From: Sporosarcina koreensis
GTDB lineage: Bacteria; Bacillota; Bacilli; Bacillales_A; Planococcaceae
Length of the DNA: 64,000 bases
Reading direction: 5' to 3'
NCBI RefSeq assembly: GCF_001531445.1
Contig: NZ_LQYA01000023.1
Coordinates: 1-64,000 of the forward strand
Under the pieces are notes generated by a model. It was not told where the DNA came from. It ran no database searches and saw only the letters and a list, made by a program, of their open reading frames with translations. A program made the translations under genes and the position numbers. Shown in pieces: positions 1-8,105 of this stretch (the first letter of the stretch is position 1; each line of letters opens with the position of its first letter).

Positions 1-1220
1 TCCTTGAACCAGATGGAAGCGAAGCATCCTATTGAAATGATCAAATCGAACGGATAATGAACAACGCTTACACCAGCTTCCCGCCAATAGAGCACCCATA
101 CAAAATGATGTGTGACTGCTAGGAAAGATAGTAATAATAAGAAGTTCCCCGGTGTATCTTGATAGATCTTTTTGGCGATCGTAAATAACGCAACGGCTAT
201 TCCTATTCCCCCCAGTAGATAATAAACAGGGAACATCATAAGAATTTGACTCGGCGACAGAAACAATGTAACAATCGCCATCACGATGCTGCTCATCGAA
301 TAGATCGGTTTTATGATTCGCCAAAATGGAACCCTGCTGTAATCCATGGAGTGTAACAAAGCAATGCAAGCAATCGGAATAAGAGCATTTGACACCCGGA
401 AATCCCATTCATATCCTCCATCGATTAATAAGTGGAAGAGCTTTTCATCGTTGCTAATTAAATTCATTAATGTTATGCAAAATAATAGAAGAGAAAAGAA
501 TAACAGCTTTTTATCCCGATTTCCTAGGAAAAATAGAGCGAGTGCATAAATGGAATGAATCAGGAAAATGACCGATGCCACCATCTGCATCGCCAAGGAC
601 AAGCTTCTTTCCTTAGCCATTGCAGCTTCCGATCCGAACTTGATCGAACGGATGATGCCGCTGCGGCGGACATCCTTGAAATTTGCCGCCTGGATAACGA
701 TGTCAATGACACCATTCTCATCCGCAGTAAACGTTGCTGTATAGGGCAGGTTTTTGGGACTGTACTCATCTTCTGATTTTCCAACTTGCCCGGACCCGGC
801 CAAGAAACGCCCGTTGACATACAATTCCGAAGAGCTTCGTACGCTTGGTACATATAAACTATAGCTGATCGGTTTTTCAGGATTCACGTATATGCGTAGG
901 TGGTAGGAGCCATAGCCATAGGGAGTTGATTCGCCTTCATTCATATCGTCATTCCACTTTCCAGGCACTTGAACAAGCCTCTTTGGAAGATCATCTACTT
1001 GCCATTTCCCATCCATCACCCATTGTGACGGATAAAACTCCCACTCCCCGTCCAACAGCAGAACATCGCTCTCATTCGCATGCCAATCGCTCAAATCCAA
1101 TTGTCCATTTTGTACGTCCGTATCGGAAAGACTGTTAAATGTATTCATCCACAAAGTACGGGAGGCCGATAAAACTAGTAAAAATAAGCCTATGAGCAGT
1201 AAAATGTTTCTTTTTTTCAT
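1..1220 (-). CDS. 7TMR-DISM type membrane sensor protein, N-terminal part (C-terminus beyond window)
   Basis: An open frame of 406 codons runs from ATG at 1220 off the left edge. The protein begins with a signal anchor (MKKRNILLLIGLFLLVL), followed by an extracytoplasmic galactose-binding-like domain with the typical LDGEWEFYPSQW motif (about residues 55-190). From about residue 205 a series of hydrophobic helices follows. This is the layout of 7TMR-DISM sensors, which in Bacillales usually continue into a histidine kinase, sometimes hybrid; that effector part is not in the window. A purine-rich GGAGAGGA lies about 17 bases before the ATG, farther than usual. No partner gene is visible. The family call is good; the output domain is unknown. 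Confidence 0.75.
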   Translation of the reverse strand, partial: MKKRNILLLIGLFLLVLSASRTLWMNTFNSLSDTDVQNGQLDLSDWHANESDVLLLDGEWEFYPSQWVMDGKWQVDDLPKRLVQVPGKWNDDMNEGESTPYGYGSYHLRIYVNPEKPISYSLYVPSVRSSSELYVNGRFLAGSGQVGKSEDEYSPKNLPYTATFTADENGVIDIVIQAANFKDVRRSGIIRSIKFGSEAAMAKERSLSLAMQMVASVIFLIHSIYALALFFLGNRDKKLLFFSLLLFCITLMNLISNDEKLFHLLIDGGYEWDFRVSNALIPIACIALLHSMDYSRVPFWRIIKPIYSMSSIVMAIVTLFLSPSQILMMFPVYYLLGGIGIAVALFTIAKKIYQDTPGNFLLLLSFLAVTHHFVWVLYWREAGVSVVHYPFDLIISIGCFASIWFK

Positions 1221-1585
1221 ATATGTATTCGCGGAAATCCTCTCCGCCACTCCCCCTTCAAAAATCATCTGCTCTACTTCCGCATAACAAAATCTGTTGA
1301 TTCAATGGTTGGACATAAAGTTGGAACATATTACTACTTATTGTACAGGAACAATTTATTTCTGCCAGACGCGCTTTTAAAAAAGTTTCCCTATTGTTGG
1401 TGGTTGCTAGGGTGAGCAAAATGACTATTTTCACGACGATTATATGATGGTTTGTGTGAGGGAGTTTAACACTCGTGCATCCCACCTCACAGAATAGTTA
1501 TTATTGCTATACATCGGTAAACAGGTGGGCATATATCTTTCAAATGACACTCCTGCAAAGTTTTTGAAATATTCTTGCGGTATTT

Positions 1586-1622
1586 CGAAACTTTTGACAT
1601 GCCTGTCCGTACACCATAATGC
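1586..1622 (+). promoter_or_regulatory. ECF-sigma-type promoter overlapping a sigma-A-like promoter, upstream of the metallopeptidase lipoprotein
   Basis: CGAAAC (1586-1591), 16 bases, then CGTA (1608-1611) fits the Bacillus ECF pattern TGAAAC-N16-CGTM. Overlapping it, TTGACA (1594-1599), 17 bases and TAATGC (1617-1622) fit sigma-A. The ECF part shares the run GAAACTTTT with the promoters at 10708, 13518 and 47138. The interval 1221-1585 otherwise shows no convincing gene. Confidence 0.55.
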
Positions 1623-1688
1623 ACGGAGTTTGTCAGTCTATGAATAATGCAATTTTGTCGTTTTCATAAAAATGAATCGGGGATGGAA

Positions 1689-2732
1689 ATGAGAATGGTG
1701 AAGAGGATGATCATAGGGGGATTTGCAGCGATTGTGGTTTTACTTGCGGGATGTCAGAAGGAAGAGAAGGCGGTTGCTGAATTGGTGGAGACGGAAATTG
1801 TTGAAGAGGTCGAAGCCCATCAAGAAGATGAACCAGTAGTCGATGTGTACTGGTCGCAGCCGATTGATTCGGAGCTATGTCAAACAATAGGCGAATGCCG
1901 CGATTTAGGGGATGAATACGGAAGCGAACATTTTTCTAGTTTTTTAGGAGGACTCAAAGCGTCAAACCAGATGTCGTATTTGTACGTAGCTGCTGAAGAA
2001 GATGAATCTGTTCTTGCATTTTCATTTAATGATGAAGTGGAAGAAAATCCCGTTATCGCCCGCTACGAAATAACAGAAGATGAATTTGTTTTGACGGAAG
2101 GCGAAGAAAATGACTTTTTCAAACGCATAGCTGATATTGTGCTCGCGTTGTTCGATCGAAATAAAGTGAATTTGCAAATCCTTGATTTTCAAGAGGACGT
2201 TTACCCGTATGTTGATCCTTATGAGGGGAAATTGGTGTTGCCTTCTAATTTGATAGCACATTGGATTCAGTCTAACATGGTCAGTACACTGATTCATGAA
2301 TATGGCCATATGCTGACATGGAATGAAGCAGATGTTGTCATTTCAGATACATGTCCAGCTGATCAATTTCATATTAAGCCATTCTGGCAGTGTTATAACG
2401 CTGACAGTTATATGAATCTTTATTATCAGGCTTTTTTGAAGGAATATGAGGAGCAGTGGCTTCATACTGATAACAGGACTGTGGAAGAGCGTATTGCTTT
2501 TTATGAAAAAAATAAGGATTCATTTGTGACAACTTATGCTACGGTTAATCCTTTAGAAGATATAGCGGAGTCTTTTTCTTACTTTATGTTAACGCCGTAC
2601 AATGACAACCCTCAAACGGTACCAGAAAGAAAAGTGAACTTCTTTTATCAGTTCCCGGAACTGGTCGAGTACCGAGCGTTTGTGCTTAAGGAGTTGAAAG
2701 ATCGAAAAGACGAGATGTGGTCTTTTTATTGA
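1689..2732 (+). CDS. Membrane-anchored zinc metallopeptidase-like lipoprotein
   Basis: The protein is 347 residues from the chosen ATG. That ATG has GGGG at 1679-1682, six bases upstream; earlier in-frame ATGs would place the ribosome site inside the gene. A lipoprotein signal ends in the lipobox LLAGC, so the product should be lipid-anchored outside the membrane. A zinc-binding HEYGH (residues 203-207) is followed about 85 residues later by LEDIAESF, whose glutamates (about 290 and 294) could supply the third ligand as in gluzincins. An acidic low-complexity linker follows the lipobox. I do not recognise a named peptidase family or the substrate. It stands alone behind an ECF-type promoter, which suggests envelope-stress expression. 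Confidence 0.7.
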   Translation: MRMVKRMIIGGFAAIVVLLAGCQKEEKAVAELVETEIVEEVEAHQEDEPVVDVYWSQPIDSELCQTIGECRDLGDEYGSEHFSSFLGGLKASNQMSYLYVAAEEDESVLAFSFNDEVEENPVIARYEITEDEFVLTEGEENDFFKRIADIVLALFDRNKVNLQILDFQEDVYPYVDPYEGKLVLPSNLIAHWIQSNMVSTLIHEYGHMLTWNEADVVISDTCPADQFHIKPFWQCYNADSYMNLYYQAFLKEYEEQWLHTDNRTVEERIAFYEKNKDSFVTTYATVNPLEDIAESFSYFMLTPYNDNPQTVPERKVNFFYQFPELVEYRAFVLKELKDRKDEMWSFY

Positions 2733-2883
2733 GGCATTTTAAAATGATCGTAGAATAAAATCAAATAGTAGAGAGGTAGGAATTATAGTGTTTAAGACTA
2801 ATTGATCGTAAAACTATTCACGTGCCCCCTGTGTTGTTTGTGTCCTAGATTGCAACAAAAACAACTCATACAGGAGGTACATG

Positions 2884-3363
2884 ATGATTGAATTATGTAA
2901 AATTACGTGGGAAAACTTTGACGAGTGCATTCAGTTGGAGTTAACAGAGGAACAGAAGGGCTTCTTGGCATCGAATGTTTATAGTCTTGCACAATCATAT
3001 GTCGCCTTGCTGAATGATGAACTGCCGGCAATGACTTTTGCGATTTATGACGATGAAACGATGATTGGTTTTGTTATGATATATCACGATACCGCGGAAG
3101 AAAATGAATATGGCAATGAAGAGGCTTATGGAATTCTTCGTTTTATGATAGATCGGAAGTATCAAAACAAAGGGTTCGGAACGAAAGCTCTTCAAAAGGT
3201 TCTCGATTATATTCGATCATTCCCTCAAGGAGAAGCGAGCGCTGTCTATCTTTCTTTTGCTCCTGAAAACGAGGCTGCTAGACATCTATATGCTAAATTT
3301 GGTTTTCAGGAGATAGGCATAGAAGATGATGAAGATGAAATAGTGGCGAAACTGATTCTATAA
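2884..3363 (+). CDS. GNAT family N-acetyltransferase
   Basis: About 159 residues with the GNAT fold signature: FMIDRKYQNKGFGTKAL (acetyl-CoA-binding motif A, Q/RxxGxG/A) followed by the motif B region with NEAARHLYAKFGFQEIG near the C-terminus. It should transfer an acetyl group from acetyl-CoA to an amine; the region and length resemble BltD-type polyamine acetyltransferases, but the substrate cannot be read from sequence. Two adjacent ATGs exist at 2881 and 2884; AGGAGG at 2872-2877 gives spacings of 3 and 6, favouring 2884. It is monocistronic, closed by the hairpin at 3391. Confidence 0.85.
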   Translation: MIELCKITWENFDECIQLELTEEQKGFLASNVYSLAQSYVALLNDELPAMTFAIYDDETMIGFVMIYHDTAEENEYGNEEAYGILRFMIDRKYQNKGFGTKALQKVLDYIRSFPQGEASAVYLSFAPENEAARHLYAKFGFQEIGIEDDEDEIVAKLIL

Positions 3364-3390
3364 GTGAAAGCTTGATGAAACCGGCTCATT

Positions 3391-3421
3391 TGGCTATTCC
3401 AACTGAAGTAGCCATTTTTTA
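3391..3421 (+). terminator. Rho-independent terminator after the GNAT gene
   Basis: TGGCTA (3391-3396) pairs with TAGCCA (3409-3414) and runs into a T tract. Confidence 0.75.
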
Positions 3422-3461
3422 TAGCCGTTGAAAATACAAGCACAGAGAGGAGGGACAAAGG

Positions 3462-3566
3462 ATGGGTTTTCTAAAACTCAGATTTTATATTGAGTTAATG
3501 TCCGTTGCTTTCGGTGTAGTAAGTTTGCTGTATATCGTACCTATGCAAATTGTTTTCGCAGGATAA
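3462..3566 (+). CDS. Small hydrophobic peptide, 34 residues
   Basis: A 34-codon frame starts at ATG 3462 behind an excellent ribosome binding site, GAGAGGAGGG (3445-3454), seven bases upstream. It ends at TAA 3564-3566, and a terminator follows directly at 3583. The product starts MGFLKLRFYIELMS and is otherwise hydrophobic (VAFGVVSLLYIVP), so it is probably a single-span membrane peptide. I recognise no family. The combination of a strong ribosome site, a short frame and a private terminator between two terminated genes argues for a real small gene, although expression is unproven. Confidence 0.5.
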   Translation: MGFLKLRFYIELMSVAFGVVSLLYIVPMQIVFAG

Positions 3567-3582
3567 CCCAAGTAATAATGAT

Positions 3583-3608
3583 GCACCTCATTCCAAAGGG
3601 TGCTTTTT
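3583..3608 (+). terminator. Terminator after the 34-residue peptide gene
   Basis: GCACC (3583-3587) pairs with GGTGC (3599-3603), followed by five T. Confidence 0.65.
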
Positions 3609-3677
3609 ATAATACATAAAGTATCAGAGAATGCAGATAGCATTAACAATCAATGATTTGGAAAGTAGGTACATGAT

Positions 3678-4592
3678 ATGACCAGCAATGAAAAGGCGCT
3701 TCAGCTTTTTGAAGATAATAAATACAAAGAGGCACTCGTGCTGCTGGAACAAGCGGTCAGAGAAGAGCGCACGGTGCAGTCGCTGAATAATTTGGCGTGG
3801 ATGTATGTATATGAAGAAGAGGATGTACACCGTGCAAAACCGCTTCTTGAAGAAGTGGTGGCACTGCATCCGCAGTCTTATTTTCCGTATAATATGCTCG
3901 GTGAAATTGCGCTACAGGAAAAAGACTGGGAAGGTGCCAGGGAGATTCTGAATAAATCAATTGCTATTCAGCCTTCACCTGAAGCGATTCATAATTTAGC
4001 GGTTGCCGACTATCACACCGGCCGTTTCAGACAAGCGGCAGAAGGATTTCATTCAATCGCTAAAGACTCGGATTGTATCAGTTGGTATGAAGTGATTGCG
4101 CATATCCAAAATGAAGAGACCGCGGTTGCCAAATTGATATTGGACAGGTGGAATAGCGAGTCAAATCATTATCTAGGGGCTCTCGAAGCGGCGGATGCCT
4201 ATGCGGAAATAGGCTGTTTGCAGGAAGCACGAGAGATGTTTGAAAAAGAGTGGGAGGACTATTTTGTTTCGCCTTATGTAATTAGCAGGTATGCGTATGT
4301 TCTATTTCATTTGCAAGAATTGGAGACTTGTCGACAAGTGATTGATCAGGCAATTGCAGGTAAGCTGATTGAAATAGAAGAAGAAAGACAGGGACTTTGC
4401 GATGAGCACTGGTCTGAAACCGATAAAGCTGAAAGGATAGAGGAGCTGGAAGTAGAACTGAGCGGACTGCAGCAATTGTTTTCAAAATTGCTGGCGGGAT
4501 TCCGGCCGGCTTTCGAATTCGAGCTACATCATGAAGGTGGTTGCTACCTGTTTGGCTGCAAGCAACACGGACACCCGGAATATGCGGGATGA
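3678..4592 (+). CDS. Tetratricopeptide-repeat protein
   Basis: 304 residues. The first half holds several degenerate 34-residue TPR units (for example EALVLLEQAVREERTVQSLN and REILNKSIAIQPSPEAIHNL), which form a superhelical protein-binding scaffold. The C-terminal third has a charged helical stretch and ends with a short Cys/His-rich segment (GGCYLFGCKQHGHPEY), possibly a small metal site. No signal peptide, so it is probably cytoplasmic. The start ATG at 3678 is preceded by a modest GTAGGT. The partner and pathway are unknown, and no operon context helps. Confidence 0.75.
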   Translation: MTSNEKALQLFEDNKYKEALVLLEQAVREERTVQSLNNLAWMYVYEEEDVHRAKPLLEEVVALHPQSYFPYNMLGEIALQEKDWEGAREILNKSIAIQPSPEAIHNLAVADYHTGRFRQAAEGFHSIAKDSDCISWYEVIAHIQNEETAVAKLILDRWNSESNHYLGALEAADAYAEIGCLQEAREMFEKEWEDYFVSPYVISRYAYVLFHLQELETCRQVIDQAIAGKLIEIEEERQGLCDEHWSETDKAERIEELEVELSGLQQLFSKLLAGFRPAFEFELHHEGGCYLFGCKQHGHPEYAG

Positions 4593-4746
4593 ATATTGTA
4601 GCACGATCGCAAAGTTTCATCCAGCCAATTGAAAAAAGCCATTGTTGAACAATATACAAGGGCTTCTCAGTAATAGAGAAGCTAGGAAAAAACTAACGGG
4701 TTCGGAAAATTGGGAGAAAACGTGCATTTAGAAAGGATGAGTAAAA

Positions 4747-4944
4747 ATGAAGAAGACTAGAGCAATCTTTATTGGTGATGTTAGATTTGATCAATGTCCG
4801 GTTTTTGAATTAAATAGCGAAACTAACTACTTTGAAATGATAATAGATAAAGAATTTAGGTACTTAAAGGAAGTCGTTGAGGAAGATAATGATTTTCTAG
4901 TTTTTGAAATCGAAAACGATATTGCAACTTTTATCGAGCAATAA
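4747..4944 (+). CDS. Hypothetical small acidic protein
   Basis: 65 residues with a ribosome site GAAAGGATGAG shortly before the ATG. The sequence MKKTRAIFIGDVRFDQCPVF continues into an acidic region (VVEEDNDFLVFEIENDI). It has no signal, membrane segment or motif I recognise. It lies alone between the TPR gene and the 89-residue gene. Coding potential rests on the ribosome site and a sensible composition. Confidence 0.5.
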   Translation: MKKTRAIFIGDVRFDQCPVFELNSETNYFEMIIDKEFRYLKEVVEEDNDFLVFEIENDIATFIEQ

Positions 4945-5063
4945 ACGGGCGTAGTTGGCGCATAATTGTTTACCGCAAAAGGGTTTGTTTAATAATGAAA
5001 CCTCAGCAGACTATCATTCGTAATTAGGGTATAGTAAAACAATTCAAAAAGGAGGTATCCTAA

Positions 5064-5333
5064 TTGGATATTAATATAGGATTGGTTGCAACAGTAATTT
5101 TGGTCTTTGGATTGCTACTCGTTATTTTTGGACAGTATCGGCAAATAAATGCCTTAAAGCAGCAAAATCAAAAGATAGCGTCTTATGAATCAAAAGATAA
5201 ATTGGTGGCAATAGCAAAAGAAAAACTGCAAACACTTGGCGATGTTAAAACTGTAAAATTCTTAAGACAAGAAAAAGGAATGTCAATGCTGGATGCTAAG
5301 AAGCTTGTCGATTCTTTGCAATCGAAAAGATAA
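5064..5333 (+). CDS. Membrane-anchored protein with an L7/L12-C-terminal-like domain
   Basis: 89 residues from a TTG start, chosen because AAAGGAGGTA (5048-5057) lies eight bases upstream. One N-terminal transmembrane helix (about residues 5-24, GLVATVILVFGLLLVIFGQY) precedes a charged linker. The C-terminal domain, VKTVKFLRQEKGMSMLDAKKLVDSL, resembles the ribosomal L7/L12 C-terminal pattern (IKxVRxxTGLGLKEAKxLV). Such small anchored proteins are common in Bacillales, but their role is unknown to me. Confidence 0.65.
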   Translation: MDINIGLVATVILVFGLLLVIFGQYRQINALKQQNQKIASYESKDKLVAIAKEKLQTLGDVKTVKFLRQEKGMSMLDAKKLVDSLQSKR

Positions 5334-5368
5334 GCAGTCGGGCGCGATTGTTTGATAGCACAATCAAG

Positions 5369-5496
5369 TTGATTGGAGTGGAAAGCGACTCCAGCGGAAA
5401 TAGCGCGAGCTGAAGATCCCGCAACGAAGCGCAGCGTAGTGAGGAGGCTGAAGCCGTGCCCGTGGAACGCGTCCGCCTGAAACGGAAATCGACGGG
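5369..5496. repeat. Degenerate copy of a GC-rich dispersed repeat common in Bacillales
   Basis: A GC-rich stretch begins with GATTGGAGTGGAAAGCGACT, contains GATCCCGCAACGAAGCG and GAGGAGGCTGAAGCCGTGCC, and ends with GTCCGCCTGAAACGGAAATC. From memory it matches the roughly 130 bp noncoding repeat seen many times in Bacillus, Lysinibacillus and Sporosarcina genomes (GGAGTGGAAGGCG... CCGCAGGAGCGAAGCGACGAGGAGGCTCACG...). Its ends GATT/AATC are complementary. No protein is encoded. Function is unknown. Confidence 0.6.
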
Positions 5497-5566
5497 TTAT
5501 ACACTGTTCTATTATTGAGCACGTTTATGAAACAAGTAATACCGATTTTATATAATGGAATCGGGC

Positions 5567-5610
5567 AAGAAAAAACGCACAGGCGTAATAATCTGTGCGC
5601 TTTTTCTTGC
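5567..5610. terminator. Bidirectional terminator between the converging 89-residue gene and gltS
   Basis: AAGAAAAA-CGCACAG (5567-5582) pairs with CTGTGCG-TTTTTCTT (5593-5608). The A/T tails on both sides allow use from either strand. Confidence 0.7.
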
Positions 5611-5765
5611 TTTTTCTATTGATAATCCAAGTCGAAAACATATGCTGAAATATTTGTTATGTGACTTTAGCGTATATCTCCCCATCAAACGAATCCATTA
5701 GAGGAGAACATTCTCTTTATAGTACGGTTTTTATTTAAGAAAACCCTTACACAGGCACCGTCAAA

Positions 5766-6956
5766 TTATTTAGGCGCCAACAAGTTAATTGTCGTAATAA
5801 TAATCGGTGCGCTGAAGATAACGTCCATCAGAAACGCGCCGACGATCGGAACGACTAGGAACGCGGTGCGTGAAGGGCCGAACTTATTCACAGTGGCGCC
5901 CATATTGGCCATCGCGTTTGGTGTGGCACCGAGTCCGTGGCCAAGGAAACCGGAAATCATAACCGCGGCATCATAATCTTTGCCGAGCGCGCGGAACATG
6001 ATGAACACGGAGAATCCGACAATAAAGACTACTTGGAAGAGGATAATGCCGATCAGTGGAAGTGCTAGACCCGCGAGTTCCCATAGCTTAATGCTCATGA
6101 GTGCCATGGATAGGAAGATGGCGAGTGACACATCTCCGATCAGATTGATTTCCTTCATGTTGACGGTTCCCGGTAGGAAGCGGTCCACGATGTTGCGGAT
6201 GAGCACCGCGACGAACATCGCGCCTATGTATCCAGGCAAAACGAAGCCGGTTGCTTCGGTGAACAGGTCGCCAAGGATTGTCCCGCCAGCCATCGATAAA
6301 GTGATCATCGTCACCTGAATCATAAAAGAATGCTGGCCGATTGGCTTTTCATCCTCTTCCACATACTCTGCAACGATGCCTTCTTTCGGCTTCAGATTAT
6401 GCTTGCCGATCAAATGCCGGGCAATCGGGCCGCCGGACAGGCTTCCGCAAATTAATCCAAGTGTGGCTGCGGCCATCCCGATCGTTACAGCGGATGTGAT
6501 GCCGAGACCCTCGATCGTCTGCCCATATGCAGCCGCTCCTCCGTGCCCGCCGCTCATCGACACAGCGCCGCTCATGACGCCAAGCAGCGGATCAATATTG
6601 AAGACCTTCGCAAGGGAAACGCCGATGACGTTCTGCATGAAAACGGTTACGCCGCACAGCAGCAAATAGATGATCAAAAGCTTGCCGCCAAGCTTTATCA
6701 GCTTAAAACTTGCACCGAGTCCAACTGTCGTGAAGAAGGCGATCATGAACAAGGATTGCAAGGAAGTATCCAATGAAATTTCCACAATGCCTGACGATTT
6801 CAAGATGAGCGCGACAATCGCGAACAGCAGACCGCCGACGACTGGCGCGGGAATAAGGAACCGGTCAAGGATGCCGATCCGGTTGACAAGCATCGTGCCG
6901 AGCAGGTATAGTGCTGCGGCTAGAAATAATGTTGTTATCTGGTTGAGTTCAATCAT
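5766..6956 (-). CDS. gltS: Sodium/glutamate symporter (ESS family)
   Basis: 396 residues, matching the usual length of about 400 for GltS. The protein is a polytopic membrane carrier of about ten helices in two inverted halves; MIELNQITTLFLAAALYLLG, LIPAPVVGG, GAVSMSGGHGGAAAYG and GFLGHGLGATPNAMANM are characteristic of the family. It should import glutamate with Na+. The start ATG at 6956 has AAAGGAAAGGTG upstream. It is monocistronic, with its own promoter (7144-7172) and an unusually long leader of about 180 bases. Confidence 0.9.
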   Translation of the reverse strand: MIELNQITTLFLAAALYLLGTMLVNRIGILDRFLIPAPVVGGLLFAIVALILKSSGIVEISLDTSLQSLFMIAFFTTVGLGASFKLIKLGGKLLIIYLLLCGVTVFMQNVIGVSLAKVFNIDPLLGVMSGAVSMSGGHGGAAAYGQTIEGLGITSAVTIGMAAATLGLICGSLSGGPIARHLIGKHNLKPKEGIVAEYVEEDEKPIGQHSFMIQVTMITLSMAGGTILGDLFTEATGFVLPGYIGAMFVAVLIRNIVDRFLPGTVNMKEINLIGDVSLAIFLSMALMSIKLWELAGLALPLIGIILFQVVFIVGFSVFIMFRALGKDYDAAVMISGFLGHGLGATPNAMANMGATVNKFGPSRTAFLVVPIVGAFLMDVIFSAPIIITTINLLAPK

Positions 6957-7137
6957 GCAGTTTCACCTTTCCTTTACGTCGAGAGGACGATTTGATGCTG
7001 ATAGTTCCTCTCCCTTAAACAGGCCATTATATCCCCTGTTTTGGGACCAGCTCAATGGGCCTTATTTGTGTACGATACCCGTTTCGGAATGAAACACGCA
7101 TGCCCATTCTAAAAATGTAACAAATCCATGGGCAACT
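6957..7137 (-). promoter_or_regulatory. Long structured leader of gltS
   Basis: Between the inferred transcription start (about 7137) and the gltS ATG there are about 180 bases. Read on the minus strand, they contain a hairpin TGCCCAT...ATGGGCA near the 5' end and GAGAGGA...TCCTCTC (7-base arms, 6980-7012) close to the ribosome site. It matches no riboswitch I know. Confidence 0.3.
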
Positions 7138-7143
7138 TGGAAC

Positions 7144-7172
7144 AGTATAGTAATATAAAATAGTCTTGGCAA
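7144..7172 (-). promoter_or_regulatory. Sigma-A promoter of gltS
   Basis: On the minus strand TTGCCA (7172-7167), 17 bases, TATACT (7149-7144). Confidence 0.55.
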
Positions 7173-7417
7173 TTTTCTTCAAATATAAATAAATCGAGCC
7201 GGTACTTCTGTGACCAAGTGCTTGCACACTTATATCGGTCCCTGTGCGAAAAGCTATTCGGCGAATTCACTACAATTGATAAATAGCGAAACGGAAAATT
7301 GTTATTTCCACTTTGATTTCATCGTTAAATAGATATAAAATATACTTCTGTACTTCAATGATTTACAGAAGAAGTTTGAACTGATATAAAGAATATTTGT
7401 TTTAGTGGAGGCTACTT

Positions 7418-7681
7418 ATGAATTATAGAATCAGTAACAAGCAAGTATTTGAACAAGCACAGCTGCGTTCGGTTTCAGATGTACCGTTTACGGAGGAGGA
7501 AATTCAAAACGGCATGCAGCTAGCGATATCCAAGGAGGATAATACCCTTGCGTTGTATTTGGTGGAGTTAGAAGGTCATAAGAAATTCGAAGTTCGTTGG
7601 GATGACTCGCACGAGCTTTTCACCGGCTGGTATTCCGCTTGGGAAAATTTCTCTTGGTGCCTAAATATCGCAGGCAACTGA
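7418..7681 (+). CDS. Hypothetical protein, 87 residues
   Basis: The gene starts at ATG 7418 behind GTGGAGG and is closed by a strong terminator at 7735. The product is a soluble, acidic, tryptophan-rich small protein (HELFTGWYSAWENFSWCLN near the C-terminus). It has no signal peptide or known motif. A good ribosome site plus a private terminator support it as a real monocistronic gene; function unknown. Confidence 0.6.
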   Translation: MNYRISNKQVFEQAQLRSVSDVPFTEEEIQNGMQLAISKEDNTLALYLVELEGHKKFEVRWDDSHELFTGWYSAWENFSWCLNIAGN

Positions 7682-7734
7682 CTTGTAGAGTATTTGAGCT
7701 GAGATTTAATCAGCCATACATTGCAATTGAAAGG

Positions 7735-7767
7735 CTCCGCTGGTTATTATAACCTAGCGGAGTTTTT
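7735..7767 (+). terminator. Strong terminator after the 87-residue gene
   Basis: CTCCGCTGGTTAT (7735-7747) pairs with ATAACCTAGCGGAG (7749-7762), followed by TTTTT. Confidence 0.85.
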
Positions 7768-7805
7768 GCGTGTCGTCGAATAGATTTCAGATAGGAGGAG
7801 CTTAA

Positions 7806-7961
7806 CTATTTCCTGAAGTTCTGAGAAAAGGGTATTTTTCCAATGCGGTTAAAGTGCATAATTATACGTGGGAACAGGAAGGCGGTTCGACGGGACGTAC
7901 GGAACGATTGTTGACCGAACAGGGAGAAGGCGAATATGTGAAAGAAATGTTCAAGAAGTAG
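7806..7961 (+). pseudogene. Possible gene-end relic without a proper start
   Basis: A frame without ATG/GTG/TTG near its beginning encodes about 46 residues including AVKVHNYTWEQEGG and LLTEQGEGEYVKEMFKK, ending at TAG 7959-7961. The composition looks protein-like, but there is a stop immediately upstream (7803-7805) and no start codon other than a CTG. A GGAGG motif lies at about 7795. I cannot name the family; it may be the 3' end of a lost gene. Confidence 0.25.
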
Positions 7962-7998
7962 TGGATCGTTTTATCATTGGCTAATAAATGCTTGCTAA

Positions 7999-8105
7999 AC
8001 AGTTCAGGCTATGAACTACAATTGCATAAAAAAATGGGAGCCAATCATATCGGTTTTTGATTGGCTCCATTTAGTACTTTTATTGCTTTCTATGAATTGT
8101 CATAA
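7999..8105. repeat. Degenerate copy of the GGTGCCTGTGCAAG element, without its termini
   Basis: The left part (ACAGTTCAGGCTATGAACTACAATTGCATAAA) matches the copy at 50188 (ATTCAGATTATGAACTACAATCGCATAAA) position by position, and the right part (ATGAATTGTCATAA, 8092-8105) matches the other end of that element. The terminal inverted repeats are missing and the middle is replaced by a terminator hairpin. The last codons of the CPBP gene lie inside this relic. Confidence 0.5.
8028..8068 (-). terminator. Terminator of the CPBP protease gene
   Basis: GGAGCCAATCA (8037-8047) pairs perfectly with TGATTGGCTCC (8058-8068). On the minus strand it is followed by a run of T (8034-8028). An almost identical hairpin terminates the gene at 52767 on the other strand. 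Confidence 0.75.

Noticed and set aside
560-853. Second minus-strand frame overlapping the 7TM sensor gene
   Set aside because: Out of frame with the sensor, which continues without a stop across the whole interval and shows clear domain motifs.
1258-1485. Minus-strand frame of 75 codons upstream of the sensor
   Set aside because: No ribosome site, no conserved-looking composition; the interval is better explained as an intergenic promoter region.
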